The notes under the pieces are model-generated. The model was not told the DNA's origin and ran no database searches. It was given only the letters and a program-made list of their open reading frames with translations. A DNA stretch of 8,865 nt from Deltaproteobacteria bacterium (GTDB taxonomy: Bacteria; Desulfobacterota; Syntrophorhabdia; Syntrophorhabdales; Syntrophorhabdaceae): contig DNYO01000137.1 in the NCBI GenBank assembly GCA_003506795.1, forward strand, positions 1 through 8,865, given 5' to 3'. The position numbers were made by a program, and so were the translations under genes. Shown here piece by piece: positions 1-5,960 of the stretch (positions are counted from its first letter, which is position 1; each line of letters starts with the position of its first letter).

Positions 1-270
1 GGCAATAACGTCATAATGCCGGGCATAAGCGCATCTTACGGCCATGAGTTCCTGAGGGGAGCGAAGGACATCGTGTCACGTCTCGCCCAGGGAAGTTCGC
101 CCTTCAGGATCGAGACCGCTTCCCCGGACAGGGATTTTGTCCTCTGCGGCGCGGGGGTATCGATGTTTACGAGCAACAACGCCTCTTTTCATCTCGGTTA
201 CGATGTCCAGATAGGCGAAAACAAGTACATCGCCCACAGCATAAACGGTGTGGCAAGAATCTCCTTCTGA
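1..270 (+). CDS. Autotransporter beta-barrel domain, C-terminal end (5' truncated)
   Basis: The frame is open from the first base (GNNVIMPG...) and stops with TGA at 268-270, so this is the last 89 codons of a larger gene entering from the left. The residues alternate polar and hydrophobic as in outer-membrane beta-strands. They follow the usual end of an autotransporter translocator domain: a PxxSASYGHEF strand, a DRDFVLCGAGVSM strand, a SFHLGYDVQIG strand, then a last strand with KYIAHSINGVARISF ending in Phe. A C-terminal aromatic residue is the known signal for barrel insertion by the BAM complex. The ATG at 16 is internal and not a credible start. The passenger domain lies outside the window, so the function of the exported part is unknown. 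The gene converges on the minus-strand operon that ends at 495. Family assignment is fairly sure; nothing more specific can be said. Confidence 0.8.
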   Translation, partial: GNNVIMPGISASYGHEFLRGAKDIVSRLAQGSSPFRIETASPDRDFVLCGAGVSMFTSNNASFHLGYDVQIGENKYIAHSINGVARISF

Positions 271-434
271 ATTCCCTTAATATCCGCCGTGAAAGTCCGA
301 TACTACCATCTGCATTTATTCGGCCGCCTGCGCCGCCGCCATGGTTCTGTGCCGGCCTCCATAAAGGCGAAAACGGGCAGGTGATCGACATGCTCCGTCC
401 CCCGCAGCCCCCGGGGGATTGAAGTGAAAAGAAG

Positions 435-464
435 AGCGGCCCGAGGAGCCATGATCGGGCCGCT
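435..464 (-). terminator. Rho-independent terminator of the TRAP/amidohydrolase operon
   Basis: A perfect 10-bp inverted repeat, AGCGGCCCGA (435-444) and TCGGGCCGCT (455-464), encloses a 10-base loop. On the minus strand the stem is followed by CTTCTTTTC. It begins 30 bases after the amidohydrolase stop codon, where an operon terminator is expected. On the plus strand only TTT follows, so it would be a weak terminator for the converging autotransporter gene. A second, poorer hairpin (398-403 with 413-418, C/G only) lies between it and that gene and lacks a T-tract. Bases 271-434 hold no gene I can support. Confidence 0.8.
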
Positions 465-494
465 TTACAAAAAAGGGGTATCGCCGGGGTACGA

Positions 495-1499
495 CTAGGC
501 TTCTATATTGAAAAGCTTCATCGCATTTTTGTAGAAGATCTTTTCGGTATCTTCCTGGCTGAGGCCAAGGTCGTTGACAAACTGCGCCACCTTGTCCGGG
601 CCGCCGATGGGATGGGCATAGTCCGTACCGATGAGGAGATGGTCCGCACCCATGAACTCGAGGGCGCACTTCATCGCGGGAAGGTGGAAGGAGATAGCGT
701 CGTCCCACACCTGTTCCCTGTAGTACTCGGAAGGCTCCTTCGGCAGCGGATAATAGCCGTGATCGGCGGCATATGTATGGAAGCAATCATTTATTCTGCC
801 GACCATGTACGGAAATACCCCGCCAAGATGACCATGAATGAATTTCAGCTTGGGCAGCTTTTCGAGGACGCCCGTAAAGATGAGCCCCGTGATCGCCATG
901 GTGGTGTCGATGATAAACCCGTAGAGAGGCAGGGGCATCTGGACCCGTTTCATCGCATCGGAGGTAACGGGAGGGGCGGGATGAATGAAGAAAGGCATGT
1001 TTAATTCGGCTGCGGCCTCATATATGGGATAGAATTCCGGCGCATAGACCGGTTTTCCGGCCAGGTTCGAGAAGAGCATCACTCCCTTTGCCCCCAGTTC
1101 ATTGTGGGCCCTTTCGAGCTCTTTCACGGATTCTTTGACATCCTGGTAAGGCAGTGTGGCGTATGCGTAGAACCTGCCCTTGTATTTGGAGCACATGTCG
1201 GCCAGGTAATCGTTTACTTTCTTGGCCCAGACGACGCCTTCCTTCGCCGGTATGAGTTCCACGGAGGGGCACGTCAGACTTACGACCTGGATGTCGATGC
1301 CGTATCCGTCGATATCCTTGATACGGGGCTCCGGGTCATAATGGCCGGGCCTGCTTACAGTGGCAAGGCGCATGCCGTCACTGTAGAAAATCATGCTTGT
1401 GGGGCCAGTTCTCGTCATTGTCGGGGAACCCGCCCTTCCGTCCAGGTATTCCATCCATTCTTTCGGGTACAGATGATTGTGGACGTCGATGCTCTTCAT
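495..1499 (-). CDS. Amidohydrolase family 2 (ACMSD-like) metal-dependent hydrolase/decarboxylase
   Basis: This 334-residue protein has the TIM-barrel layout of the amidohydrolase-2 family, which includes aminocarboxymuconate-semialdehyde decarboxylase (ACMSD), gamma-resorcylate and 5-carboxyvanillate decarboxylases, and related hydrolases or hydratases. The metal ligands are visible. The N-terminal IDVHNH motif supplies His7 and His9, FIHPAPP supplies His173, IHGHLGG supplies His224 (with His222 nearby), and the C-terminal GTDYAHP supplies Asp293. There is no signal peptide, so it is cytosolic. The start is well set: AGAGGAGG lies at 1505-1512, five bases before the ATG. It is the last gene of the operon, 31 bases after the TRAP permease, and a terminator follows. 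The context suggests it acts on the imported compound, probably a carboxylated and possibly aromatic or unsaturated acid. Substrate, and the choice between hydrolase and decarboxylase, are not decided by the sequence. Confidence 0.9.
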   Translation of the reverse strand: MKSIDVHNHLYPKEWMEYLDGRAGSPTMTRTGPTSMIFYSDGMRLATVSRPGHYDPEPRIKDIDGYGIDIQVVSLTCPSVELIPAKEGVVWAKKVNDYLADMCSKYKGRFYAYATLPYQDVKESVKELERAHNELGAKGVMLFSNLAGKPVYAPEFYPIYEAAAELNMPFFIHPAPPVTSDAMKRVQMPLPLYGFIIDTTMAITGLIFTGVLEKLPKLKFIHGHLGGVFPYMVGRINDCFHTYAADHGYYPLPKEPSEYYREQVWDDAISFHLPAMKCALEFMGADHLLIGTDYAHPIGGPDKVAQFVNDLGLSQEDTEKIFYKNAMKLFNIEA

Positions 1500-1530
1500 A
1501 AAAACCTCCTCTTGTAGTGTTGTGGTCTGT

Positions 1531-3471
1531 TTATTCGATGGCAGCGATGTGCGCCTGTCTTTTCACCAAAACCAGCTGTGTTACAGCCATGATGCCGCCA
1601 ACCACGAGGCCTGCGACATTAGCCATCCAGTTGGGGTATATGAGTGCAATACCGACAATCAAAAAGATCAAACGCTCAACCACCGTAATGCTCTTGAAGA
1701 GAAACCCGTTAAATGTAACCGCCATACAGCATATTCCCAGGAATGACGTGGTTATTATGGCTACAATATTCAACGGGGAACCCATAAGGAGAAGCTCATT
1801 TCTGAACACATAGAGATAGGGGACGGTGAAAGCCGGCAAACAGTAAAGGAACGTCACGTTCGTCGTTTTCATGGGGTCCGTTCCGGCAAGGCCGGCCGCG
1901 GTAAAGGACGTGGGCGCCGCCGGAGGGCTTATGTTTCCCAGGGCACCGAAAAAGAAAACAAACAGGTGCGCAGCCATGGGAGTGACGCCTGCCTTTATCA
2001 GCGCGGGGGCCGCAATGACGGCGAGAATGAGATAACAGGTCACCGGCGGAAGCGGCAGGCCGATTATGAGCGAAGCGATCATTGTGAGAAAAAGAAGGGG
2101 AAAGAGACTGCCGCCGGAGAGCATGATGAGGATGTCCGAGAACCTCTCTCCCATCCCGGTCATGCTGATGACGCCGGTGATCAGTCCTGCGGAGGCGCAG
2201 CAGATAGCCACAATCAGGCATCCCTTCGCGCCTTTCTCAAAGGCGGTGATTATCTTCCTCAACGTCATCCGTGTGGCAGGCCTGATATAGCTCACCAGAA
2301 CACAGCAGACGATCGCCCAGAACCCTGCCTTGACAGGCGACAGCTTCACAACGGCAATGGCAAGGAGAAGGACAATGATCGGGAGAATCATGTAACCGCG
2401 TTCTTTAAGAAGTTTACCTATATTCGGCAGCTCCGACTTGGGCAAACCCTTGAGCCCAAGCTTGGCCGACTGAAGTTCCACCAACATGTAGACCGTTACG
2501 TAAAAGAAAAGTCCGGGGATGAGCTCCGCCCGGCATACATCCCAATAGGTGCCGCCTATCATATCCGGAATTATGAAGGCAACGGCCCCCATGACGGGGG
2601 GCACGAGCATTCCGCCCGTTCCCGCCAACGCCGTTATGGATGCCGCTGTCATGGGTTGGTAACCGGAGCGTATCATCAGGGGGATGGTGAAAACACCCAC
2701 GGCCGCCACGGCCGCCACCTGGCTTCCCGTGATCATGCCGAAGAGGCAGCATCCCAGGATGGCCGCCTTTGCCGGTCCCCCGCGAAATCTGCCGAAAAGG
2801 GCAAGGCCCAGGTCGATAAAAAGCGATCCCGCCCCTGATACGCTGAGAAAAGCCCCGAAAATGATGAAGCATGCAATAGTGGTCGAGGAGACACCCAACG
2901 GCAGGCCAAGGATACCCTCCGTGCTGAAAAAATTGAAGTTGATCGTCTCTTCAAAACTGAATCCCGTGTGCGATATGGCGGAAGGAAGGTACTGCCCGAA
3001 GGCGACGTAAACAAACCCCACCAGGCAGATGATGATGAAGGGCCACCCGATCATCCTCCGTGTTGCCTCAAGAACAAGCAGTATGCCCACGAGACTGGTA
3101 AAAGAATCCAGCATATTCGGCATACCCGTTCTGAAGCTCAATGCCTCGTATTCGACAAAGACATAGACGCCTATGAATAACGAGACAAGTACCAGGATTA
3201 CATCGATCCACGATAAAGGCCGGTTTTCGACGGCAACCTTGGTCTCTTCGGCATCGTCACTCCTGGATTTCAAAGGAAACATGAGAAAAACCAGTATCAT
3301 GACAAAGACAAGGTGCACGATACGCTGGATGACGCCGGGAAAGGGACGGACACCCGCCGTATAGAGCTGGAAAGCTGTCATCGCAACGGCGGCGACGAAT
3401 ATTATTACACTTCGTAAAGATTTACCTGGGACGCTAGCAGGTGCATTCTTCGCACCACTCAGATCAGCCAT
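1531..3471 (-). CDS. TRAP transporter fused permease (DctQ-DctM, 4TM/12TM), TAXI class
   Basis: With the start chosen here the protein has 646 residues. It is an inner-membrane, ion-gradient-driven carboxylate-type uptake permease in which the small DctQ-like part is fused in front of the large DctM part. The small part has hydrophobic stretches near 21-36, 51-66, 89-108 and 125-160. The large part begins near 185. It carries the family block GSQVAAVAAVGVFTIPLM (249-266), the conserved GTGGMLVPPVMGAVAFI (284-300), and a second half with LPLPPVTCY (472-480) and GNISPPAAPTSF (512-523). The pseudo-symmetric PP motifs are typical of DctM. The family often has GQ where this protein has GGM before the first PP. 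An ATG at 3484-3486 would add five residues but has no ribosome site; the ATG at 3469-3471 does. It lies 19 bases after the solute-binding gene. The substrate is unknown. Confidence 0.95.
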   Translation of the reverse strand: MADLSGAKNAPASVPGKSLRSVIIFVAAVAMTAFQLYTAGVRPFPGVIQRIVHLVFVMILVFLMFPLKSRSDDAEETKVAVENRPLSWIDVILVLVSLFIGVYVFVEYEALSFRTGMPNMLDSFTSLVGILLVLEATRRMIGWPFIIICLVGFVYVAFGQYLPSAISHTGFSFEETINFNFFSTEGILGLPLGVSSTTIACFIIFGAFLSVSGAGSLFIDLGLALFGRFRGGPAKAAILGCCLFGMITGSQVAAVAAVGVFTIPLMIRSGYQPMTAASITALAGTGGMLVPPVMGAVAFIIPDMIGGTYWDVCRAELIPGLFFYVTVYMLVELQSAKLGLKGLPKSELPNIGKLLKERGYMILPIIVLLLAIAVVKLSPVKAGFWAIVCCVLVSYIRPATRMTLRKIITAFEKGAKGCLIVAICCASAGLITGVISMTGMGERFSDILIMLSGGSLFPLLFLTMIASLIIGLPLPPVTCYLILAVIAAPALIKAGVTPMAAHLFVFFFGALGNISPPAAPTSFTAAGLAGTDPMKTTNVTFLYCLPAFTVPYLYVFRNELLLMGSPLNIVAIITTSFLGICCMAVTFNGFLFKSITVVERLIFLIVGIALIYPNWMANVAGLVVGGIMAVTQLVLVKRQAHIAAIE

Positions 3472-3474
3472 GGA

Positions 3475-3481
3475 CTCCTCC
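3475..3481 (-). promoter_or_regulatory. Ribosome binding site that decides the TRAP permease start
   Basis: On the minus strand GGAGGAG is followed by TCC and then the ATG at 3471-3469. The alternative in-frame ATG at 3486-3484 lies upstream of this site and is preceded by the A/T-rich AAGAAATAACTTC, which has no Shine-Dalgarno match. Translation therefore most likely begins MADLSGAKN. Confidence 0.75.
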
Positions 3482-3490
3482 AGCATGAAG

Positions 3491-4462
3491 TTATTTCTTG
3501 AGTGCTCCTATCTCTTTCAGGTACTTTTCCGCTCCCGGATGAAAAGGTATGGCGATCCCCTTTTGTACATTCTGGACGGTGAGTTCTTTTGCGGAAGAGT
3601 GGATGGCATAATAATCGGTTTTATGTTCAAAGAGATTCTTTATCACTTTGTACACCAGGTCCGGACTTGCGTTTGCATTCGTATGGAGGGCGACGGAGAA
3701 TCCCATCACCGGGACGTCCTTGTCGACGCCCTTATAGGATTTGGCCTTGACGACCGTACGGTAGTAATAGGGATAATCGGTGAGCTTTTTCAGGATGGCT
3801 TCATCCACGGGTACTATGCGAACATTGAAGTTTGTTGAAAGTTCGGTGTAGGCGGCTATGGGAAATCCTCCCGCAAGGAAACCGCCGTCAAGGCTGTTGT
3901 CCTGAATTCCCTCCACGACCTCCCGGTATGAATAGTATTGCGCCTTGAAAGCGTTCTTCGCCACGCCGTGCTGTTCCAGCAGAAAGAGGGCGGTGTTGGA
4001 CACCGTGCTTCCCGCGGCGCCAATCCCGATTCTCTTGCTTTTGCAGTCTTTATACGATTTGATCGGCGAGTCGGCACGGACGACAAGATACAGCTCGGTG
4101 CTGTTGATAAAGGTAACGGCGCGCAGATTGGCAAAGGGTTTGCGGGCATACTCGTTATTCCCCTTGTAGGCGTTGAAGGCATCCACGGTGGCAAAGATAC
4201 CAAAGGATTCCTTTTTCTGTGCGTCTTTTTGCATCATTTTTCGTGTGATGTCGAGGGTGCCCGATCCTGCCTGTTGAACGAGCTTGATATCGGGCATATT
4301 TTTGTTGCTCACATTTACGATACCCGCACCGAGAACATAGACCGTTCCCCCGGCAGGGAGCGTATAAAGCGGAATCAGTTCATTGGCCGCCTGAGACCCC
4401 GCGATCATCGCAAAGAACAGCAGAACGGCCGCAAACAGGATGGATGCACCTTTCAATACCAT
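3491..4462 (-). CDS. TAXI-family TRAP transporter solute-binding protein
   Basis: This 323-residue periplasmic receptor captures the substrate and delivers it to the fused permease encoded next. It starts with a Sec signal peptide: Lys4, a hydrophobic core at about 7-21, and probable cleavage after SQA at residue 25. Family landmarks in order are GGTVYVLGAGI (38-48), NLRAVTFINSTELYLVVRADSPI (112-134), the KRIGIGAAGSTVSNTA segment (143-158), SLDGGFLAGGFPIAAYTEL (190-208), YPYYYRTV (230-237) and IPFHPGAEKYLKE (305-317). The overall length is normal for TAXI proteins. The ribosome site TTAAGGAGGAG (4468-4478) lies five bases before the ATG and is the strongest in the operon, as expected for a receptor needed in excess over the permease. 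It is the first gene of the operon, downstream of the promoter and operator at 4559-4605. Known TAXI ligands include glutamate and other carboxylates; the ligand here is unknown. Confidence 0.95.
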   Translation of the reverse strand: MVLKGASILFAAVLLFFAMIAGSQAANELIPLYTLPAGGTVYVLGAGIVNVSNKNMPDIKLVQQAGSGTLDITRKMMQKDAQKKESFGIFATVDAFNAYKGNNEYARKPFANLRAVTFINSTELYLVVRADSPIKSYKDCKSKRIGIGAAGSTVSNTALFLLEQHGVAKNAFKAQYYSYREVVEGIQDNSLDGGFLAGGFPIAAYTELSTNFNVRIVPVDEAILKKLTDYPYYYRTVVKAKSYKGVDKDVPVMGFSVALHTNANASPDLVYKVIKNLFEHKTDYYAIHSSAKELTVQNVQKGIAIPFHPGAEKYLKEIGALKK

Positions 4463-4558
4463 AATAACTCCTCCTTAAAGTTTTGACTTCGAGCTTCCAA
4501 CTCTTTCTCGCTCTCAAAGTTCATGTATCCCTGTCTCTGGTGCTACGTATAATCATCG

Positions 4559-4573
4559 GATTGTCAGACAGTC
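4559..4573. promoter_or_regulatory. Candidate FadR-type operator of the TRAP operon
   Basis: The 15-base near-palindrome GATTGTCAGACAGTC has six of seven arm pairs matching around a central A; only 4561/4571 mismatch. Its core GTCAGAC fits the GT-N3-AC pattern known for FadR-subfamily GntR regulators. It lies a few bases past the -10 box, over the expected transcription start, so a bound protein would block initiation. An almost identical site lies in front of the regulator gene at 5592-5609. Confidence 0.7.
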
Positions 4574-4575
4574 AT

Positions 4576-4605
4576 ACGATAGAACATTTGAATTTTTTCT
4601 GTCAA
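4576..4605 (-). promoter_or_regulatory. Sigma-70-type promoter of the TRAP/amidohydrolase operon
   Basis: On the minus strand a perfect -35 box TTGACA (4605-4600) is followed, after 18 bases, by TATCGT (4581-4576), which matches four of six -10 positions. Upstream of the -35 box are A/T tracts resembling an UP element. The predicted start lies about 105 bases before the solute-binding protein ATG, leaving a moderately long untranslated leader in 4463-4568. Confidence 0.65.
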
Positions 4606-4734
4606 GAAAAAACTGGTAAAAAATCTACATTTCTCATTTTCCATTCAGGGCAATCAAGGGGATTGAAGAAGATGTGATGTGAAGTGCCGGCAGATGACTC
4701 CGGCGACCGGCAAGGGTATGAAGTTTAAGGTAAA

Positions 4735-4750
4735 AGGACCTTCAGGTCCT
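4735..4750 (-). terminator. Short terminator overlapping the regulator's stop codon
   Basis: Read on the minus strand, AGGACC-TGAA-GGTCCT is followed directly by TTTTACC. The stem is six G/C-rich base pairs closed by a four-base loop, and the loop contains the TGA stop codon of the GntR gene (4744-4742). It would separate regulator transcription from the transporter operon, which has its own promoter further down. The stem is short, so some read-through is likely. A second G/C hairpin (4685-4690 with 4707-4712) follows without a T-tract. Confidence 0.55.
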
Positions 4751-5527
4751 GGTAGCCTCGCTTTGTAGTGCCGATTTGCTCTCTCTATGGATTTTTTTCT
4801 GCCCGGCTATCTCTTCGAAGGAAGACTTGAATCTGACGTCTACAAAGCCGAGATGTGCGTCCATAAGTTTGATGGCCCGTTCCTTGTCGCGTTCCACGAT
4901 GGCATCCACCATCTGTTTGTGTTCCCCCATAATTCTGGTGGATATCTCGAGCGTTTGGGGGATACGGCTCAAGAAATCGGCGACGATCGCCATGATCGAT
5001 TCGACGACTATCGTGAAGACGCCATTCTTCGATGTCTTGGCGAGGAGTATGTGGAAACCGATATTCTCCTCGAAGGCCTGGACTCCGCGCGCTATCTTCT
5101 TGCTGCCTTTACTGATATTCTCATTTAATATGGAGATGTCTTCCTCGGTCGCGTTTTCGACTGCCTGGGAGATCACCAGCTTTTCGATATCGCTGCGGGC
5201 ACGGGTGAGTTCGGCGACCGAGATGTTCTTCATCAGGACGGCATCCAGCAGGGACTTGCTTATGGTGTCGAGAATCGTATTCGTAATGATCGAACCGCCG
5301 CCGCCGCCCTTATGGACCCTCAGGAAACCCGATAGTTCGAGCAATCGCAACGCTTCGCGAACCGTCTGCCTGCCTACATTGAACTGTCTCGCTATTTCCG
5401 ACTCCGAGGGCAGCTTGTCTCCGGGCTTGAAGATCCCTTCGATGATCATTTTCTTTATTTCCGTGGAGATCTCATCAAAAGTTCTCCTGTTTTTAATCGG
5501 ATTGAAATAAACCGGCTTTTTTTCCAT
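4742..5527 (-). CDS. GntR-family transcriptional regulator, FadR subfamily (FCD domain)
   Basis: The protein has 261 residues. The winged helix-turn-helix spans about 14-82. It carries KPGDKLPSESEIARQFNVGR (34-53), then TVREALRLLELSGFLRVHKG with Arg53 and Arg57 where family members contact DNA, and a glycine-rich wing (74-78). Residues from about 100 to 235 form the all-helical FCD effector domain. Its metal-site histidines are visible as His159 (NIGFH), His203 (GEHKQM) and His225 (MDAHL). The acidic ligand that usually stands four residues before the first His is Asn155 here. FCD regulators usually bind organic acids and repress nearby catabolic operons. The gene lies upstream of, and in the same direction as, the TAXI-TRAP operon, and both share a matching operator-like site. 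A weak ribosome site, GAAGGAA (5538-5544), sits ten bases before the ATG. The C-terminal tail (about 241-261) is basic and probably disordered. Confidence 0.95.
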   Translation of the reverse strand: MEKKPVYFNPIKNRRTFDEISTEIKKMIIEGIFKPGDKLPSESEIARQFNVGRQTVREALRLLELSGFLRVHKGGGGGSIITNTILDTISKSLLDAVLMKNISVAELTRARSDIEKLVISQAVENATEEDISILNENISKGSKKIARGVQAFEENIGFHILLAKTSKNGVFTIVVESIMAIVADFLSRIPQTLEISTRIMGEHKQMVDAIVERDKERAIKLMDAHLGFVDVRFKSSFEEIAGQKKIHRESKSALQSEATRT

Positions 5528-5591
5528 TCTGAACCATTTCCTTCAATTCTATATTTCAAACAGGGCAACGCCTTTCGCCATCACGCCGTTT

Positions 5592-5609
5592 ACTGTCTGA
5601 CATTCATAC
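5592..5609. promoter_or_regulatory. Second copy of the operator, in front of the regulator gene
   Basis: On the minus strand this reads GTATGAATGTCAGACAGT; the TRAP operon copy (4577-4560) reads GTATGACTGTCTGACAAT. The two agree at 15 of 18 positions in the same orientation. The palindromic core TGTCnGACA is perfect in both. It lies just downstream of the regulator's predicted -10 box, which points to negative autoregulation. Confidence 0.7.
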
Positions 5610-5610
5610 A

Positions 5611-5639
5611 AGCTTAAGCATATAGTGCGTCCTTGTCAA
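5611..5639 (-). promoter_or_regulatory. Probable promoter of the GntR regulator gene
   Basis: The minus strand has TTGACA (5639-5634), a 17-base spacer and TAAGCT (5616-5611). The -35 box is perfect but the -10 box matches only three of six positions, so the strength would be low to moderate. The arrangement of promoter and then palindrome matches that at the TRAP operon. The untranslated leader would be about 75-80 bases. Confidence 0.45.
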
Positions 5640-5947
5640 GATATTTATTACAATAACAAAGGGTTAGAAAACAAGCTCCCGGAATGGCGCGGTCTGGAGG
5701 TCCCGCCGGATCTCTCAGTCGAAAGGTTTCAAAAGAACCCTCTTTTGCTGTATTGTCCTGTAATTTCAGCTAATAAGCGGCATGGCGCGGGGCGCTCTTC
5801 AATCGAAGAAAGCTTCTTGCGGATCACCACGGCGAGAGTCATACGGCACAACCCGCGCCGCATGGATGGCGGGGAACTTTCCCGGATGCCCGTTTGTCCA
5901 ACAATTGCAGAAGACAAAGAGGATGAAAATCGTGTACAACATATCTG
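5640..5947. other. Intergenic region upstream of the serpin, no gene supported
   Basis: This stretch separates the regulator's promoter from the serpin's ribosome site. I found no convincing plus-strand promoter; an isolated TACAAT (5649-5654) lacks a -35 partner at the right distance. Inverted repeats suggest a structured leader. GGCGCGGG (5784-5791) can pair with CCCGCGCC (5852-5859), and inside that lies AAGAA-AGC-TTCTT. A plus-strand frame opening with GTG at 5625 and closing at 5948 has no ribosome site and no recognisable content. Confidence 0.4.
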
Positions 5948-5960
5948 AAAGGAGAGAAGA

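Noticed and set aside
398..418. TCCCCC...GGGGGA hairpin as a terminator for the autotransporter gene
   Set aside because: The stem is a simple C/G run without a T-tract after it, and nothing separates it from chance in a C-rich stretch.
316..786. Minus-strand frame of 156 codons at the end of the amidohydrolase
   Set aside because: It is out of frame with the conserved C-terminal part of the amidohydrolase and runs through the terminator at 435-464.
1966..2838. Plus-strand open frame of 290 codons opposite the TRAP permease
   Set aside because: It is antisense to a clearly recognised membrane protein. The translation is rich in His, Arg and Gly without any domain, as expected from the complement of hydrophobic codons.
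4776..5510. Plus-strand open frame of 244 codons opposite the GntR gene
   Set aside because: It lies wholly within the recognised regulator on the other strand, shows no family motif and has no ribosome site.
5633..5654. TTGTCA...TACAAT as a plus-strand serpin promoter
   Set aside because: The spacer is only ten bases, and TTGTCA is largely the complement of the minus-strand TTGACA assigned to the regulator.
5625..5948. Plus-strand frame with GTG start ending just before the serpin ribosome site
   Set aside because: There is no Shine-Dalgarno sequence, the start overlaps the regulator's -10/-35 region, codon use does not match the neighbouring genes and the protein is unrecognised.
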